Below are positions 10,973 through 20,848 of a stretch of 64,000 nt of DNA, piece by piece. The position numbers and the translations under genes are program-made. The stretch comes from Euglena gracilis. Lineage: Eukaryota > Euglenida > Euglenophyceae > Euglenales. Every line of letters begins with the position of its first letter. The stretch's first letter is position 1. The stretch is from positions 11,334,241 to 11,398,240 of the forward strand of contig CP154955.1 of NCBI GenBank assembly GCA_039621445.1, read 5' to 3'. The notes beneath the pieces are model-generated. The model did not search any database and had not been told where the DNA came from. It worked only from the letters and a program-made list of their open reading frames with translations.

Positions 10973-13495
10973 CTATTGGGGAATGATGCTCCAGGGAGGG
11001 TTGGCATAAACTGGGGGGACACCCCTTAAATCTTCCTTCAGAGCATCCACCAACAAAGCCCCTTGGTGGGGGTATCGACTAATGAACTTGGGGAATTTTT
11101 TGTTGCTGGGTGTGCAAAACATGTCCACCTCTGGGGTGATGTGGTTTTTGAAAAACTTCAGAATCTGGTGAAAAATGGTCAGGTTCAGGGTATAATCCCC
11201 TGGATCTTTTTGCTCCCTGGTCAGGGAGTCTGCAAATTGTTCTTTTGTGGGAACCCAAACCACCTGCAAGTTGATTTGCCTTTCTTGGCAATGGTACAGA
11301 AGGGGTTTTAGGATGGAATTTAAATATGGCTTTTTGCCTCCCCATTTTGTCAAATAACTGACTGCCACCTGGCTGACCACATGAAGAACAATGGTTTGTT
11401 TTGGTTTTGCCAAAGCCTTTACAGTTTCCACCGCAGACATCAATTCTTTTTGATTGATGTGAAGGACATGCAGGTCCCTCCAGAAATCCTGGACCTTTTG
11501 ACCAGACTTTTTGTCCAGCCCCCCCCATTGCCAGGTGCTGCTGTCTGAGAACAGTTCCTGAGAGGCCTGGGATTGAAAGGCTCTGCCCACACCTGGCTTC
11601 AAAAACGTTTTTAACTCCACAATTTGATCTTTGACCCCCTGGGGAATGGTCAGGCTGTGGTCCCAACCCCACTTTGTGTGCAAATCCACCATTTTGCAAA
11701 GTTGATCTGTCAGAATTCTGAGAAAAGGCATTGAAACTAAATAGCTTCTGACTTGCCCTACAATAGAGCTGAGTTTTCTGCAGCTCATCTTTTGTGCTGT
11801 CAGCACCTTTCCTAATTCCTTTCTTAGGGATTTTAATGTTTCCTGTGGAATTTCCAGCTGGCCTTTTTTCAAATTGATCCACTGGCCCAAATGCTTTATT
11901 TCTTGTGTTGGTTCCAGACATGATTTGGGGAGGTTTATTCTGAAACCTGCCAGTAAAAGATCTTTTTTCATTTCTGCCAAATGCTGGGCTGCTGTCTTTT
12001 TGCTGGGGGCTAACATCAAAATGTCGTCTAAGTAGATGAAAACTACCTTTCCTTCCTTCCTCCATTTCCTTTCCCAGACTCTCATGAGAGTCATAAACTT
12101 TTGTGGCAGGCTGCTTAACCAAAAGCATGCAGCTTGAAACTGCCACGTTTCCCCCCCCACTTGCGTGCAGACATGCTTTTCAAGGCTGCTGTGCAGCTTT
12201 AAATGGAAATAAGTATCTTTCAGATCTATTTTTCCGCAGAACCAACCCTTTCTGAGATATGGGAAAATGTTTCCCATGTGTTCCAGTCTGAACTTCTGGG
12301 GGGTGAAATGTTGATTTAACTGTCGACAATCTGAAATTAATCTTTCCTTTGTCTTTCCCCCTTCCTGTTTGGAAATGATAAAATAGGGGACAAAATGTTT
12401 TGCTCCCTCTGGGGTGATTTGCCTGGTTGCCCCTGCACATTCGTATTCCATCAGAATTTTTTGGGCAGTCATTATTTCTTGTGGAGTTTTGAAGGGCACT
12501 TTTAAGGACATCTGAGGGGGGAGGGGAAGATCTTCCCTGACCCCTTCCCTTATCAGGTTTAATACCTCTGTGCTGGCCCCTGCCTTGACCCAATGGGGAA
12601 TGCTGGCCTGATGAATGGGGGCACCCCTGGGTGTAATGTGTCTGGGGAGTCCACAGGCCCCATCACTGGGGTCCCTTCCCCTGGCTGCCCCATCACTGGG
12701 GTCCTGCCTGGCTGCCCCATCACTGGGGTCCTGCCTGGCTGCCCCATCACTGGGGTCACCTCTGGCCCTGCCATAGGGCTGCCCAAAGACAGGCTTTCCC
12801 CCTGATTTTGAAAGATTGGGGAAAGTCTGTGTCTGCAATGGGGAGGTACATATATAGCTGGGGGGTTTGGCTGGATTACCTTCTGGGGGGGCCCTTGTGT
12901 AGCCAATCTTGGGCCTCCCCCCCAAGGGCTGGTGTGACCTTGAATGCATTGGCCTCCAATGCCACTTGATTTTGATTGAAATGGCCTCCATTGGCCTTGA
13001 AATCTTGATGCTTCTCCTGGCCTCCATTGGCCTTTTGCATATAATGGCCTCCATTGGCCTTGATATTTCGATGCTTCCCCTGGCCCCCATTGGCCTCTTG
13101 CATATAATGGCCTCCATTGGCCTTCCCCTGAAGGGGGGGTTGCTTGCCTGGATGTGCAGCTCCTGAGGGGTTTGTGTTTGAGGGAGCTGTGGGGTAAGTT
13201 GGACATACCTTTCCCCCATGGGAGCTTCCCAGGTTTGGACACAGGCTGCCATAGCCTTGCTCCTGGGCCCACTGCCCTCTTGGATGATGGCTTCCATAGC
13301 CATGATTCTGGGCCCCAGGCCCTGTCCAATGATGGCTGCCATAGCCTTGACTTTGATTTGAATCCTTTGGATTGAGGCTGCCATAGCCTTTGCTTTTTCC
13401 CCTGAAAGGGAAGGAACTGAGAAAAAGGGGTGGAGTCTGTTGGACCTGTGATGGTGGTCCCCCTCTGTCGTCTCTTCCTGACCACAGTTGTGCAT
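10973..13495 (-). CDS. Gag-like / RT / RNase H polyprotein, element A copy 1
   Basis: An 840 aa frame and the most informative A copy. The N-terminal part is repeat-rich. The RT follows, with LISDCRQLNQHF, motif A KIDLKDTYFHLKL (Thr where copies 2 and 3 have Ala), motif B around LSSLPQKFM and motif C YLDDILMLAP near 12021-12035. RNase H starts at FSDSSTWQWGG and continues in frame, because the C-run at about 11519 has 8 Cs here and 9 in copies 2 and 3. After RNase H comes the FADSLTREQ block and a DMFCTPSNKKFPKF block known from DIRS-type pol. A 1 bp deletion near 12962 puts the gag-like part in a different frame from the other copies. Confidence 0.8.
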   Translation of the reverse strand: MHNCGQEETTEGDHHHRSNRLHPFFSVPSLSGEKAKAMAASIQRIQIKVKAMAAIIGQGLGPRIMAMEAIIQEGSGPRSKAMAACVQTWEAPMGERYVQLTPQLPQTQTPQELHIQASNPPFRGRPMEAIICKRPMGARGSIEISRPMEAIICKRPMEARRSIKISRPMEAISIKIKWHWRPMHSRSHQPLGGRPKIGYTRAPPEGNPAKPPSYICTSPLQTQTFPNLSKSGGKPVFGQPYGRARGDPSDGAARQDPSDGAARQDPSDGAARGRDPSDGACGLPRHITPRGAPIHQASIPHWVKAGASTEVLNLIREGVREDLPLPPQMSLKVPFKTPQEIMTAQKILMEYECAGATRQITPEGAKHFVPYFIISKQEGGKTKERLISDCRQLNQHFTPQKFRLEHMGNIFPYLRKGWFCGKIDLKDTYFHLKLHSSLEKHVCTQVGGETWQFQAACFWLSSLPQKFMTLMRVWERKWRKEGKVVFIYLDDILMLAPSKKTAAQHLAEMKKDLLLAGFRINLPKSCLEPTQEIKHLGQWINLKKGQLEIPQETLKSLRKELGKVLTAQKMSCRKLSSIVGQVRSYLVSMPFLRILTDQLCKMVDLHTKWGWDHSLTIPQGVKDQIVELKTFLKPGVGRAFQSQASQELFSDSSTWQWGGLDKKSGQKVQDFWRDLHVLHINQKELMSAVETVKALAKPKQTIVLHVVSQVAVSYLTKWGGKKPYLNSILKPLLYHCQERQINLQVVWVPTKEQFADSLTREQKDPGDYTLNLTIFHQILKFFKNHITPEVDMFCTPSNKKFPKFISRYPHQGALLVDALKEDLRGVPPVYANPPWSIIPQ

Positions 13496-13692
13496 GGTCC
13501 ATGGCCATCATTGTTAGTGGGGGAGTCTGAAACCTTGAGTCTTGAAATCTCTGAAGCGTTGGGGGGTGGGGGGGTTGCGATGGCCACGGACTGACGAGCT
13601 GTTGCCGCCCCTCCAGCTGCTGCAGCTGCTGCTGTGTCTCCACCTTCCCCAGCTTCAGTTGACTTCTTGGAAGTCCGTTGAAGTTGAAGCAT
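12559..13692 (-). CDS. Gag-like repeat ORF, element A copy 1
   Basis: A 377 aa frame with RLWQP-type repeats, then GQWRPLYAKGQW-type repeats encoded by CCATTGGCC-rich DNA, then a 27 bp DNA minisatellite (12670-12760) encoding PSDGA or TPVMG units according to frame. The other two minus-strand frames are also largely open here. The region precedes RT and probably encodes the element's structural protein. The start is cut by the duplication junction. Confidence 0.45.
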   Translation of the reverse strand: MLQLQRTSKKSTEAGEGGDTAAAAAAGGAATARQSVAIATPPPPNASEISRLKVSDSPTNNDGHGPCTTVVRKRRQRGTTITGPTDSTPFSQFLPFQGKKQRLWQPQSKGFKSKSRLWQPSLDRAWGPESWLWKPSSKRAVGPGARLWQPVSKPGKLPWGKGMSNLPHSSLKHKPLRSCTSRQATPPSGEGQWRPLYARGQWGPGEASKYQGQWRPLYAKGQWRPGEASRFQGQWRPFQSKSSGIGGQCIQGHTSPWGGGPRLATQGPPQKVIQPNPPAIYVPPHCRHRLSPIFQNQGESLSLGSPMAGPEVTPVMGQPGRTPVMGQPGRTPVMGQPGEGTPVMGPVDSPDTLHPGVPPFIRPAFPIGSRQGPAQRY

Positions 13693-15895
13693 TTATTACT
13701 GCTCAATCAACAAGGGGGGGACCCACAGAGGCCCCCCTATGGTATGCCTACCAATCCCATCAACATCAAGAAGGCCAGATAGGACAAACAGGGGCAGTAA
13801 GCCCTATGGTATGGAAACCAACAAAAAGATCCTCCAGACAGAGTGTAAGCAGAGAGGGAGAGAATGCATGCACATCCCCCCAGGAACACTTTATTTTTCT
13901 AAGGGCTCAAGCCCTAGGGGCACTATGGGTGCAATGTCCAACACCACCCACCCAGCCACCAGAAAATTAACTCGCTGGGAAAATAAATTACGTGGAGGGA
14001 ATATGGGGAGGCACCCCCCTGTACCAGTGACTTCAGAAAAGTCTCAAATGGTGGTCAAAAAATGCCACTCCAGCAACATATCAATTCATCAAAAATGGAA
14101 TTCAACCCCCCTGGGTAAACCCCCAAAATTGTCCATCCACCCAAAATTCAGAGCCAACTTGGACCTGAACCAGGCAGAAAAAATTGGGCTGATTACGAAA
14201 AACTGGCTCAGTGAAACCAGTTTGTGACTCAGAAACCCCGAATTTGATCCCATGGTTTTGAATTTCAAAACCAGAAAGGGGAACAACCAAATGGAGAATG
14301 ATCAGCGATTCCAGAGAAAAAAATCAGCAGTTTCAAGTAAAACATTTCAAGCTGGATCATATCCAACACATTTTCCCGGTTCTGGAAAAAGGCCACTGGG
14401 CAGCAAAAAAGACCTAAAGGATGCCTATTTTATATTATTAAGGCCATTTTTAAGGCATTAGGTACGGGGGCAGATCTACTAATTTCAAACAGGCTGCTTT
14501 GGGCTAAATGTAACGCCCCAAATTTTCATTTCAGGAGTGAAAAAATTCGAAAAGCGGTGGAGAAAAAGCGGCATCCAGGTTGTCGTTTACCTGGACGACA
14601 TTTTGTTGGTGGCCCCCACCGAAAACATTTCACAAAATAACCTGAACACAGTCGTCAAGGATTTGCTGAATTCAGGGTGCAAACTCAATGTGAAAAAGTC
14701 TACCATCCAGCCCACCCAAGTGGTAACCCATCTGGGTTTTCAACTAAACTTCCAGGAAGGAAAGCTACAAGTGCCCCCCCAGAAAGTCAAAACCATAAAA
14801 AAGGAGCTGTGAAAAACTGTGAAAAAAGATAACATGTCAAAAAGGCAGTTGGCTGCCATTTTGGGTCAAATAAGATGCAACATAATGGCCATGCTCTTTT
14901 TAAGGGCTTTTACAGACACCCTGGAAATTTTTTTGGTGGCAAAGTCCACAGCTCCCTGGACTCAAAACACCTCATATCCCAGGACATCAAGGCCCAAATA
15001 AGGGAAAATTTTTCGTACTAGACACCTGGGGAACCAAATCTGTCACCCAAAATGCAACCAGGGAGTTGCACTCAGACAGCAGCACCCATGCCTGTGGGGG
15101 GGGGGGGGGTGGCTGGACATCCACACAGGAGAAATTGTGCAGGAATTTTGGAGAAAAGACTCCCATTTCCGAGTAAATGTAAAAGAGTTGAGTGCAGCAA
15201 TCAGCACTGGGAAAAGTATGAGCAAACCTGGGGGAACATTTTATTTGTCTGTAGACAACCAGGTAATTTACTGTTACCTGACAAAAGGGGGCAGAAAGGA
15301 CCCCTTCAACAAAGTGCTAAGACCATTTTTCAAATGGTGTATAGAAAAACAGATAAACCTCCAAGTCAGCTTGGTGCTTTCAAAAGAATGCCTAGCAGAC
15401 CCCATAAGCGGATGGGAAATGAACAGGCGGGATTACTCTTTAGACCCCCAGCTTTTTCAGTGGCTAAGAAAGCAATTCACAAGTGTCATACAGCTAGAAA
15501 CACATTAGTTTGCCTCCCCAGGCAAAAAAAAACTGCCCAAATTTGTGGCCAGGTGGCCCCACTGGGAGGCCGCAGAGGTGCATGCATCGTAATGTCCATT
15601 GGAAAACATGGGGGGCCTTACTGCAACCCCCGCGGTAAAAAATTCAAAATTTCCTGCCCAGTTTGAAAATGTTTCCCCCGACCAAAGTTTCATGGTTACC
15701 CCCTACTGGGATTCAGCCACCTGGTGGTCCCAATTAATAAAAATGAAAGTTCCAGGGCCCCTGCCTCAAACTCACCCCCTACAGGGGTATGTTCACCAAT
15801 TTCAGGGTGGGGGGAAATGAGACTCCCCAGGTGGCCCCTGTTTTGCATGATTTGTGCAGGCAAATTTTGAAGGAAACAAATTCAGATTAAAACAT
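13691..15895 (+). mobile_element. DIRS-type retrotransposon family B, copy 2 (5' truncated)
   Basis: An almost exact copy of 5381-7621 that begins abruptly inside the gag-like ORF at the D1 junction. It carries the same internal stops and frame breaks, the same YLDDILLVAP motif (near 14592) and the same RNase H segment (15052-15508). It differs by single substitutions, by one G in the 15098 G-run, and by having a single copy of the 38 bp unit that is doubled in copy 1. It makes no intact protein. Confidence 0.75.
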
Positions 15896-17661
15896 TGACG
15901 ATTTCCTGGAAGAAACCCCAGCCTAAAACGATATCAGAGTGCTTTTGCACTTCTGTGGTAATTTTGGAGGAAATGTGGGTGCCCCGGTGTACGTCCAAAG
16001 ACTTCCATTTGACTCCTTTTGCCCCGGAAAAGTCTTTTCGCTTTCTCCTGGTGCACACCTGCTTAGGTGAGGAAAAATCTTTGGAGTAACAAAACCCTTT
16101 GTCCTAATTCCTCTATGCTAAGTCAAAGCACAAAGCAAGTCGCTGTGTAAGTATTTTCCTTCACAGTCCTGTTCAGTTCTCTCAGAGGATTTTCCTCTGA
16201 CTTCACTCAGACAATAATGTGAAGAATAAAATACCACCTGTGAGGAAAAGAGATCACGCGAGCACGTGTGATACGTGTCCGAAATCCCATAGGATCTGCC
16301 ACGATCGTCAGGTTGTGCTCATACACAGCCGTCTGATTGCGACAGATCCAGACTCTACAGATTTCCCACAGAGCTGGGATCGTGCCTGGTACACGTCCCC
16401 CTCTCAGGGCTATGCCCGATTTCCTTCTTGGACCAGGTCAGACCAGGTCCCGTCCGGATTTCAGACACAGTCCTGATCGGGTTCTGCTTTCCAGAGCACG
16501 GGATATCTGTTATCCACAGGGGAGCAACCAAAAAACCCGACACACGCAAAAGGATACTGCTTATCGCGGTTACTTATTAGCCGTTTCGGCTTAGGGGTGC
16601 GAAAATGAGGTTGGCAGGTTTCCTCCCAAAGTATCCCATCCACCCAGTTTGGGTGTGCCAAAGGCACGAGAGCGTATTCGCTGAAAACCCGAGGGGAGAG
16701 GTGTGGAAGGGGGGGCAGGCTCCCATCCTGGTCATACCCGGATAGGGCTCCTAGGCGGCGGTCATATCCGCACTAGGACCCAAAGGCCTACTTACAAAAC
16801 CGACAGCCTGCGACAGCTTTGCGGGGGTGGGGGGAAAGTATAGAGGACTGGGGGGCTGGCTTGGGAACATTTTTTTGGGGAAGGGGCAGCCACGGTTCGC
16901 CACAGTCGATCCGCGTTGCCAGGTTGTCCAGCAGCTGCTGCTTCTCCCTCTTGAAGGTGGTCAGCGGTCTGCGTCTTTAAAGTTGCATCTCTCATCCTTC
17001 AAAAAATTCAACAGCATTTTATTCCAAGTTCCGCACGGGCGCGAATTTCTGGTTAAATTTAATTGATTGAGTGTCTTCTTCTGCACCAAATTGATGAGGT
17101 GTGCGGTGCCCCTTTCTTTCGGTTTCGAAGGGGAAATTAAGAGTGTGCCAAACTCCGGCCACAAAGGCACTGAGCGGGACCTCCAAACCCAACGCGCCAA
17201 AAACAATCCGAGCAGCACCGCCGGCGAGCAAGGCATGGCCTCAAAAGGGCAAAGTGCGGAGCCCGAGGTGTCGGGCACAGTGTGGAGAACGGGGTTTGTG
17301 AGTCCTCCACGCTCAAGGTTTTGTCCCTCCCGTCTCGGCTTTGGGCCGGACAGCTCCGGCGACAAAAAGGCACCAGCCAGGAACTCCTGAATTAGCGCGC
17401 CATCGTCCAAGGGACCGGCCGGCAAGGTATGGCTCGTGCCGGAAAATTTCGGAGCCCGAGGTGTCCTTTTGGGCCCGCCCCCACGCCCGCGCAAGACATT
17501 TGTCTTAAAAAAAGCCCTCGGCCGGCCGGTCGGTCGGCGAAGACTTTCGCGAAGCCTTTTGATGCCTGGTCCGTCCGGAGTTGGCTCATCCAAAGTGCCG
17601 CACAGTTTCGCGCGTCGAGAGAACGAATGATTCCTGCTAGAAGATGGTACTTTCATGTTAT
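15896..17661. other. Spacer between tail-to-tail elements, copy 2
   Basis: Duplicate of 7618-9379 with an 8 bp insertion near 16085. No gene is recognised. The D2 duplication begins inside it at about 16983. Confidence 0.5.
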
Positions 17662-18462
17662 CGGACTCCCACGACAAAGGAAGGGGGAGGAAGGGACCAA
17701 GAGGGCGAAGCACAAGAAGATGGTGAGGTCCTGCTTTCCTTGCCGGCTGTTCTGTTCTGGTGTGTTTGTGCGTGCGCGGGGGGTGCTTCTTACTGCGCCT
17801 TTGTTGCCGGAGTTGGCGATGATGAGGCCTCCTCCGACACCTTGGCGAAGCTGAACCGCCGTGGCCCCGCCCCCCCCCCTCTCCCATGGTCGCTTGGTGG
17901 GGGCCCCCCCCCCTGATGGGGATGGTGGTCTCTTTCTGTGTTTCTGGGTGGGTGGTTGGGGCTGCTTGGTTGGGGGTCCCTTTTCTGGTTGGGATGTTTT
18001 TCTGCTGATTTTTTGGGTGGGAGGGTTGGGCTCACCATCTTCTTGTGCTTCGCCCTCTTGGTCCCTTCCTCCCCCTTCCTTTGTCGTGGGAGTCCGAGAC
18101 CATTCGGGCTCCGCACTGTGAGATGGTGAGGTACTGTGCACCCCCCTTTGGGCCATAATATTCTGAATTTTTGACACGACTCCCAGCCTCAAATAATGAG
18201 CTTGGAAGGCACCAAAATTTTTCCACTGACCCAGCTGCTGGACTTCTTCCACTTGCAAACCAGCATTTTTCCACCATAAGACCCCAGCCCCTCTGGTGCT
18301 GTGGGGTTTCCAGTGGGTGGTGTCCACCCCCCCCTCCTGCAGAATTTCTTTGGTTAGGGAATTCACCCTTTCTGATGTCAAACGTCTTTTACCATCCAAA
18401 GACCACAACAAATTATTTTTGTGCCCAACCATGTGGGCTGTCCTTTCCACATACTCTTTCAA
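17653..18462 (-). CDS. Tyrosine recombinase catalytic ORF, element A copy 2
   Basis: A 269 aa frame starting MKEYVERTAHMVGHKNNLLW. The H-x-x-R pair is in WKPHSTRGAG, a conserved Trp in LGQWKN, and the nucleophile Tyr in AHYLRLG. In DIRS elements this enzyme integrates circular DNA by strand exchange without a DDE integrase. The last 140 residues are Pro/Lys/Ser-rich and run through the inverted repeats. The frame overlaps the preceding ORF by about 50 bp. Confidence 0.75.
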   Translation of the reverse strand: MKEYVERTAHMVGHKNNLLWSLDGKRRLTSERVNSLTKEILQEGGVDTTHWKPHSTRGAGVLWWKNAGLQVEEVQQLGQWKNFGAFQAHYLRLGVVSKIQNIMAQRGVHSTSPSHSAEPEWSRTPTTKEGGGRDQEGEAQEDGEPNPPTQKISRKTSQPEKGPPTKQPQPPTQKHRKRPPSPSGGGAPTKRPWERGGGGATAVQLRQGVGGGLIIANSGNKGAVRSTPRARTNTPEQNSRQGKQDLTIFLCFALLVPSSPFLCRGSPIT

Positions 18463-19882
18463 TAAATGCCATGGGCTTATGAGGGGGGGGGGGGTGTGGC
18501 AAATTCAAAATCTCTTCCCATTTTGGGAATTGCCACCCTTTCCTTTGCAATAAAATGAAAATTTTTTCTCCCACGAAACTGATTTTTCGCTGTCTCCTGG
18601 CTAAATCAACCCCCCTGTGGAGGGCCAAAAGCCTCCAACAGATGATGAGTCTGTTTCTGAGCTCTTTCACAGATACGTCTGAGAGGGGTCTGGAATTCCT
18701 CATGATGTTTTCTAGGAAATCAGTGGGGTCCCAAAAGTGGGCATACTTGCAGACATTGGCATTCCACTTCCTTTTCAATGGAGCCAGAAGGGGTGAAAAT
18801 CTCAAAGACCCAAACCCTGGGAGTAATAAGGCTGCTGCATATGCATTTCGTGCAGTATTGATGCTATGAACAGCAAGATCAAGGATGGCTTCAGCCATCT
18901 TGGGGACTGTGCACTGCTGCAGAGGCACCCCTTTGTGCAATAATTGACCCACCAATGCCCTGAAGGCTGAGTCATATCTTTTGACATTTCCCAGATTTTT
19001 TATGTAAGTGTCGATACTGGACATCGAAACTTCCTGGGATTGTAACATTTGCCTGACACAATCAAGCAGGCCAAATTCCACCTTGGGGGGGGCATCTCCT
19101 CCCCCCAGCAGTTGGTGAACAGACCCCACTGGGGGGGGTACTAGCAAAACCTTGCTGCCTGGCTGCCTGATTGACATTAATTGGCGCCACCATGATGTCG
19201 AAGCCCAGTGGGGTACAATCAACAGACAAATTAGGTCTGGGTTTAACATTAATCTCTGAACCCATTGGGGAATGATGCATAAACTGAATGGGGCATAAAC
19301 TGGGGGTAGACCCCTTAAATCTGCCTTCACAGCATCCACCAACAAAGCCCCTTGGTGGGGGTATCGACAAATGAACTTGGGGAATTTTTTGTTGCTGGGT
19401 GTGCAAAACATGTCCACCTCTGGGGTGATGTGGTTTTTGAAAAACTTCAGAATCTGGTGAAAAATGGTCAGGTTCAGGGTATAATCCCCTGGATCTTTTT
19501 GCTCCCTGGTCAGGGAGTCTGCAAATTGTTCTTTTGTGGGAACCCAAACCACCTGCAAGTTGATTTGCCTTTCTTGGCAATGGTACAGAAGGGGTTTTAG
19601 GATGGAATTTAAATATGGCTTTTTGCCTCCCCATTTTGTCAAATAACTGACTGCCACCTGGCTGTCCACATGAAGAACAATGGTTTGTTTTGGTTTTGCC
19701 AAAGCCTTTACAGTTTCCACCGCAGACATCAATTCTTTTTGATTGATGTGAAGGACATGCAGGTCCCTCCAGAAATCCTGGACCTTTTGACCAGACTTTT
19801 TGTCCAGCCCCCCCCCATTGCCAGGTGCTGCTGTCTGAGAACAGTTCCTGAGAGGCCTGGGATTGAAAGGCTCTGCCCACAC
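18413..19882 (-). CDS. RNase H to recombinase N-terminal ORF, element A copy 2
   Basis: A 489 aa frame that picks up RNase H after the 9-C run (WRDLHVLHINQKELMSAVE), passes the FADSLTREQ and DMFCTPSNKKFPKF blocks, and then continues into the recombinase N-terminal region with TYIKNLGNVKRYDSAF and box I LLALHRGVDLARRQ. RNase H and recombinase therefore share one frame in this copy. It ends at a G/C homopolymer near 18490, where the frame shifts. Confidence 0.75.
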   Translation of the reverse strand: MWAEPFNPRPLRNCSQTAAPGNGGGLDKKSGQKVQDFWRDLHVLHINQKELMSAVETVKALAKPKQTIVLHVDSQVAVSYLTKWGGKKPYLNSILKPLLYHCQERQINLQVVWVPTKEQFADSLTREQKDPGDYTLNLTIFHQILKFFKNHITPEVDMFCTPSNKKFPKFICRYPHQGALLVDAVKADLRGLPPVYAPFSLCIIPQWVQRLMLNPDLICLLIVPHWASTSWWRQLMSIRQPGSKVLLVPPPVGSVHQLLGGGDAPPKVEFGLLDCVRQMLQSQEVSMSSIDTYIKNLGNVKRYDSAFRALVGQLLHKGVPLQQCTVPKMAEAILDLAVHSINTARNAYAAALLLPGFGSLRFSPLLAPLKRKWNANVCKYAHFWDPTDFLENIMRNSRPLSDVSVKELRNRLIICWRLLALHRGVDLARRQRKISFVGEKIFILLQRKGWQFPKWEEILNLPHPPPPHKPMAFIERVCGKDSPHGWAQK

Positions 19883-20801
19883 CTGGCTTCAAAAACGTTT
19901 TTAACTCCACAATTTGATCTTTGACCCCCTGGGGAATGGTCAGGCTGTGGTCCCAACCCCACTTTGTGTGCAAATCCACCATTTTGCAAAGTTGATCTGT
20001 CAGAATTCTGAGAAAAGGCATTGAAACTAAATAGCTTCTGACTTGCCCTACAATAGAGCTGAGTTTTCTGCAGCTCATCTTTTGTGCTGTCAGCACCTTT
20101 CCTAATTCCTTTCTTAGGGATTTTAATTTTTCCTGTGGAATTTCCAGCTGGCCTTTTTTCAAATTGATCCACTGGCCCAAATGCTTTATTTCTTGTGTTG
20201 GTTCCAGACATGATTTGGGGAGGTTTATTCTGAAACCTGCCAGTAAAAGATCTTTTTTCATTTCTGCCAAATGCTGGGCTGCTGTCTTTTTGCTGGGGGC
20301 TAACATCAAAATGTCGTCTAGGTAGATGAGAACTACCTTTCCTTCCTTCCTCCATTTCCTTTCCCAGACTCTCATGAGAGTCATAAACTTTTGTGGCAGG
20401 CTGCTTAACCCAAAGCATGCAGCTTGAAACTGCCACGTTTCCCCCCCCACTTGCGTGCAGACATGCTTTTCCAGGCTGCTGTGCAGCTTTAAATGGAAAT
20501 AAGCATCTTTCAGATCTATTTTTCCGCAGAACCAACCCTTTCTGAGATATGGGAAAATGTTTCCCATGTGTTCCAGTCTGAACTTCTGGGGGGTGAAATG
20601 TTGATTTAACTGTCGACAATCTGAAATTAATCTTTCCTTTGTCTTTCCCCCTTCCTGTTTGGAAATGATAAAATAGGGGACAAAATGTTTTGCTCCCTCT
20701 GGGGTGATTTGCCTGGTTGCCCCTGCACATTCGTATTCCATCAGAATTTTTTGGGCAGTCATTATTTCTTGGGGAGTTTTGAAGGGCACTTTTAAGGACA
20801 T
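19062..20801 (-). CDS. Reverse transcriptase ORF, element A copy 2
   Basis: A 579 aa frame. The RT core includes LISDCRQLNQHF, motif A KIDLKDAYFHLKL, motif B ACFGLSSLPQKFM and motif C YLDDILMLAP. It enters RNase H at FSDSSTWQWGG and then loses frame, because the C-run near 19808 has 9 Cs instead of 8. The residues after that point are out-of-frame reading. The enzyme would copy element RNA; the fold and motif order are those of the DIRS/Ty3-like RT group. Confidence 0.75.
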   Translation of the reverse strand: MSLKVPFKTPQEIMTAQKILMEYECAGATRQITPEGAKHFVPYFIISKQEGGKTKERLISDCRQLNQHFTPQKFRLEHMGNIFPYLRKGWFCGKIDLKDAYFHLKLHSSLEKHVCTQVGGETWQFQAACFGLSSLPQKFMTLMRVWERKWRKEGKVVLIYLDDILMLAPSKKTAAQHLAEMKKDLLLAGFRINLPKSCLEPTQEIKHLGQWINLKKGQLEIPQEKLKSLRKELGKVLTAQKMSCRKLSSIVGQVRSYLVSMPFLRILTDQLCKMVDLHTKWGWDHSLTIPQGVKDQIVELKTFLKPGVGRAFQSQASQELFSDSSTWQWGGAGQKVWSKGPGFLEGPACPSHQSKRIDVCGGNCKGFGKTKTNHCSSCGQPGGSQLFDKMGRQKAIFKFHPKTPSVPLPRKANQLAGGLGSHKRTICRLPDQGAKRSRGLYPEPDHFSPDSEVFQKPHHPRGGHVLHTQQQKIPQVHLSIPPPRGFVGGCCEGRFKGSTPSLCPIQFMHHSPMGSEINVKPRPNLSVDCTPLGFDIMVAPINVNQAARQQGFASTPPSGVCSPTAGGRRCPPQGGIWPA

Positions 20802-20848
20802 CTGAGGGGGGAGGGGAAGATCTTCCCTGACCCCTTCCCTTATCAGGT

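Larger units (their letters stand above)
5381..13690. repeat. Tandem segmental duplication D1, unit 1 (8.3 kb)
   Basis: 5381-13690 recurs at 13691-21971 with a constant offset of 8311, then 8273-8281 after small indels. The junction at 13690 joins the gag region of A (minus) directly to the interior of the B gag ORF. Unit 2 instead runs on into the true 5' end of A. The join shows a 2-3 base filler and no long homology. Confidence 0.9.
9380..13690 (-). mobile_element. DIRS-type retrotransposon family A, copy 1 (5' truncated)
   Basis: Minus-strand tyrosine-recombinase retrotransposon with gag-like region, RT, RNase H and recombinase. Its 3' part has a 66 bp inverted repeat (9380-9445 with 9750-9815). 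The spacer of that repeat contains a segment (9471-9536) which is the inverted counterpart of the 5' end seen in copies 2 and 3. This resembles the inverted termini and internal complementary region of DIRS elements. Copy 1 lacks its 5' terminus because the D1 junction cuts it at 13690. It is broken by several homopolymer frameshifts. Confidence 0.8.
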
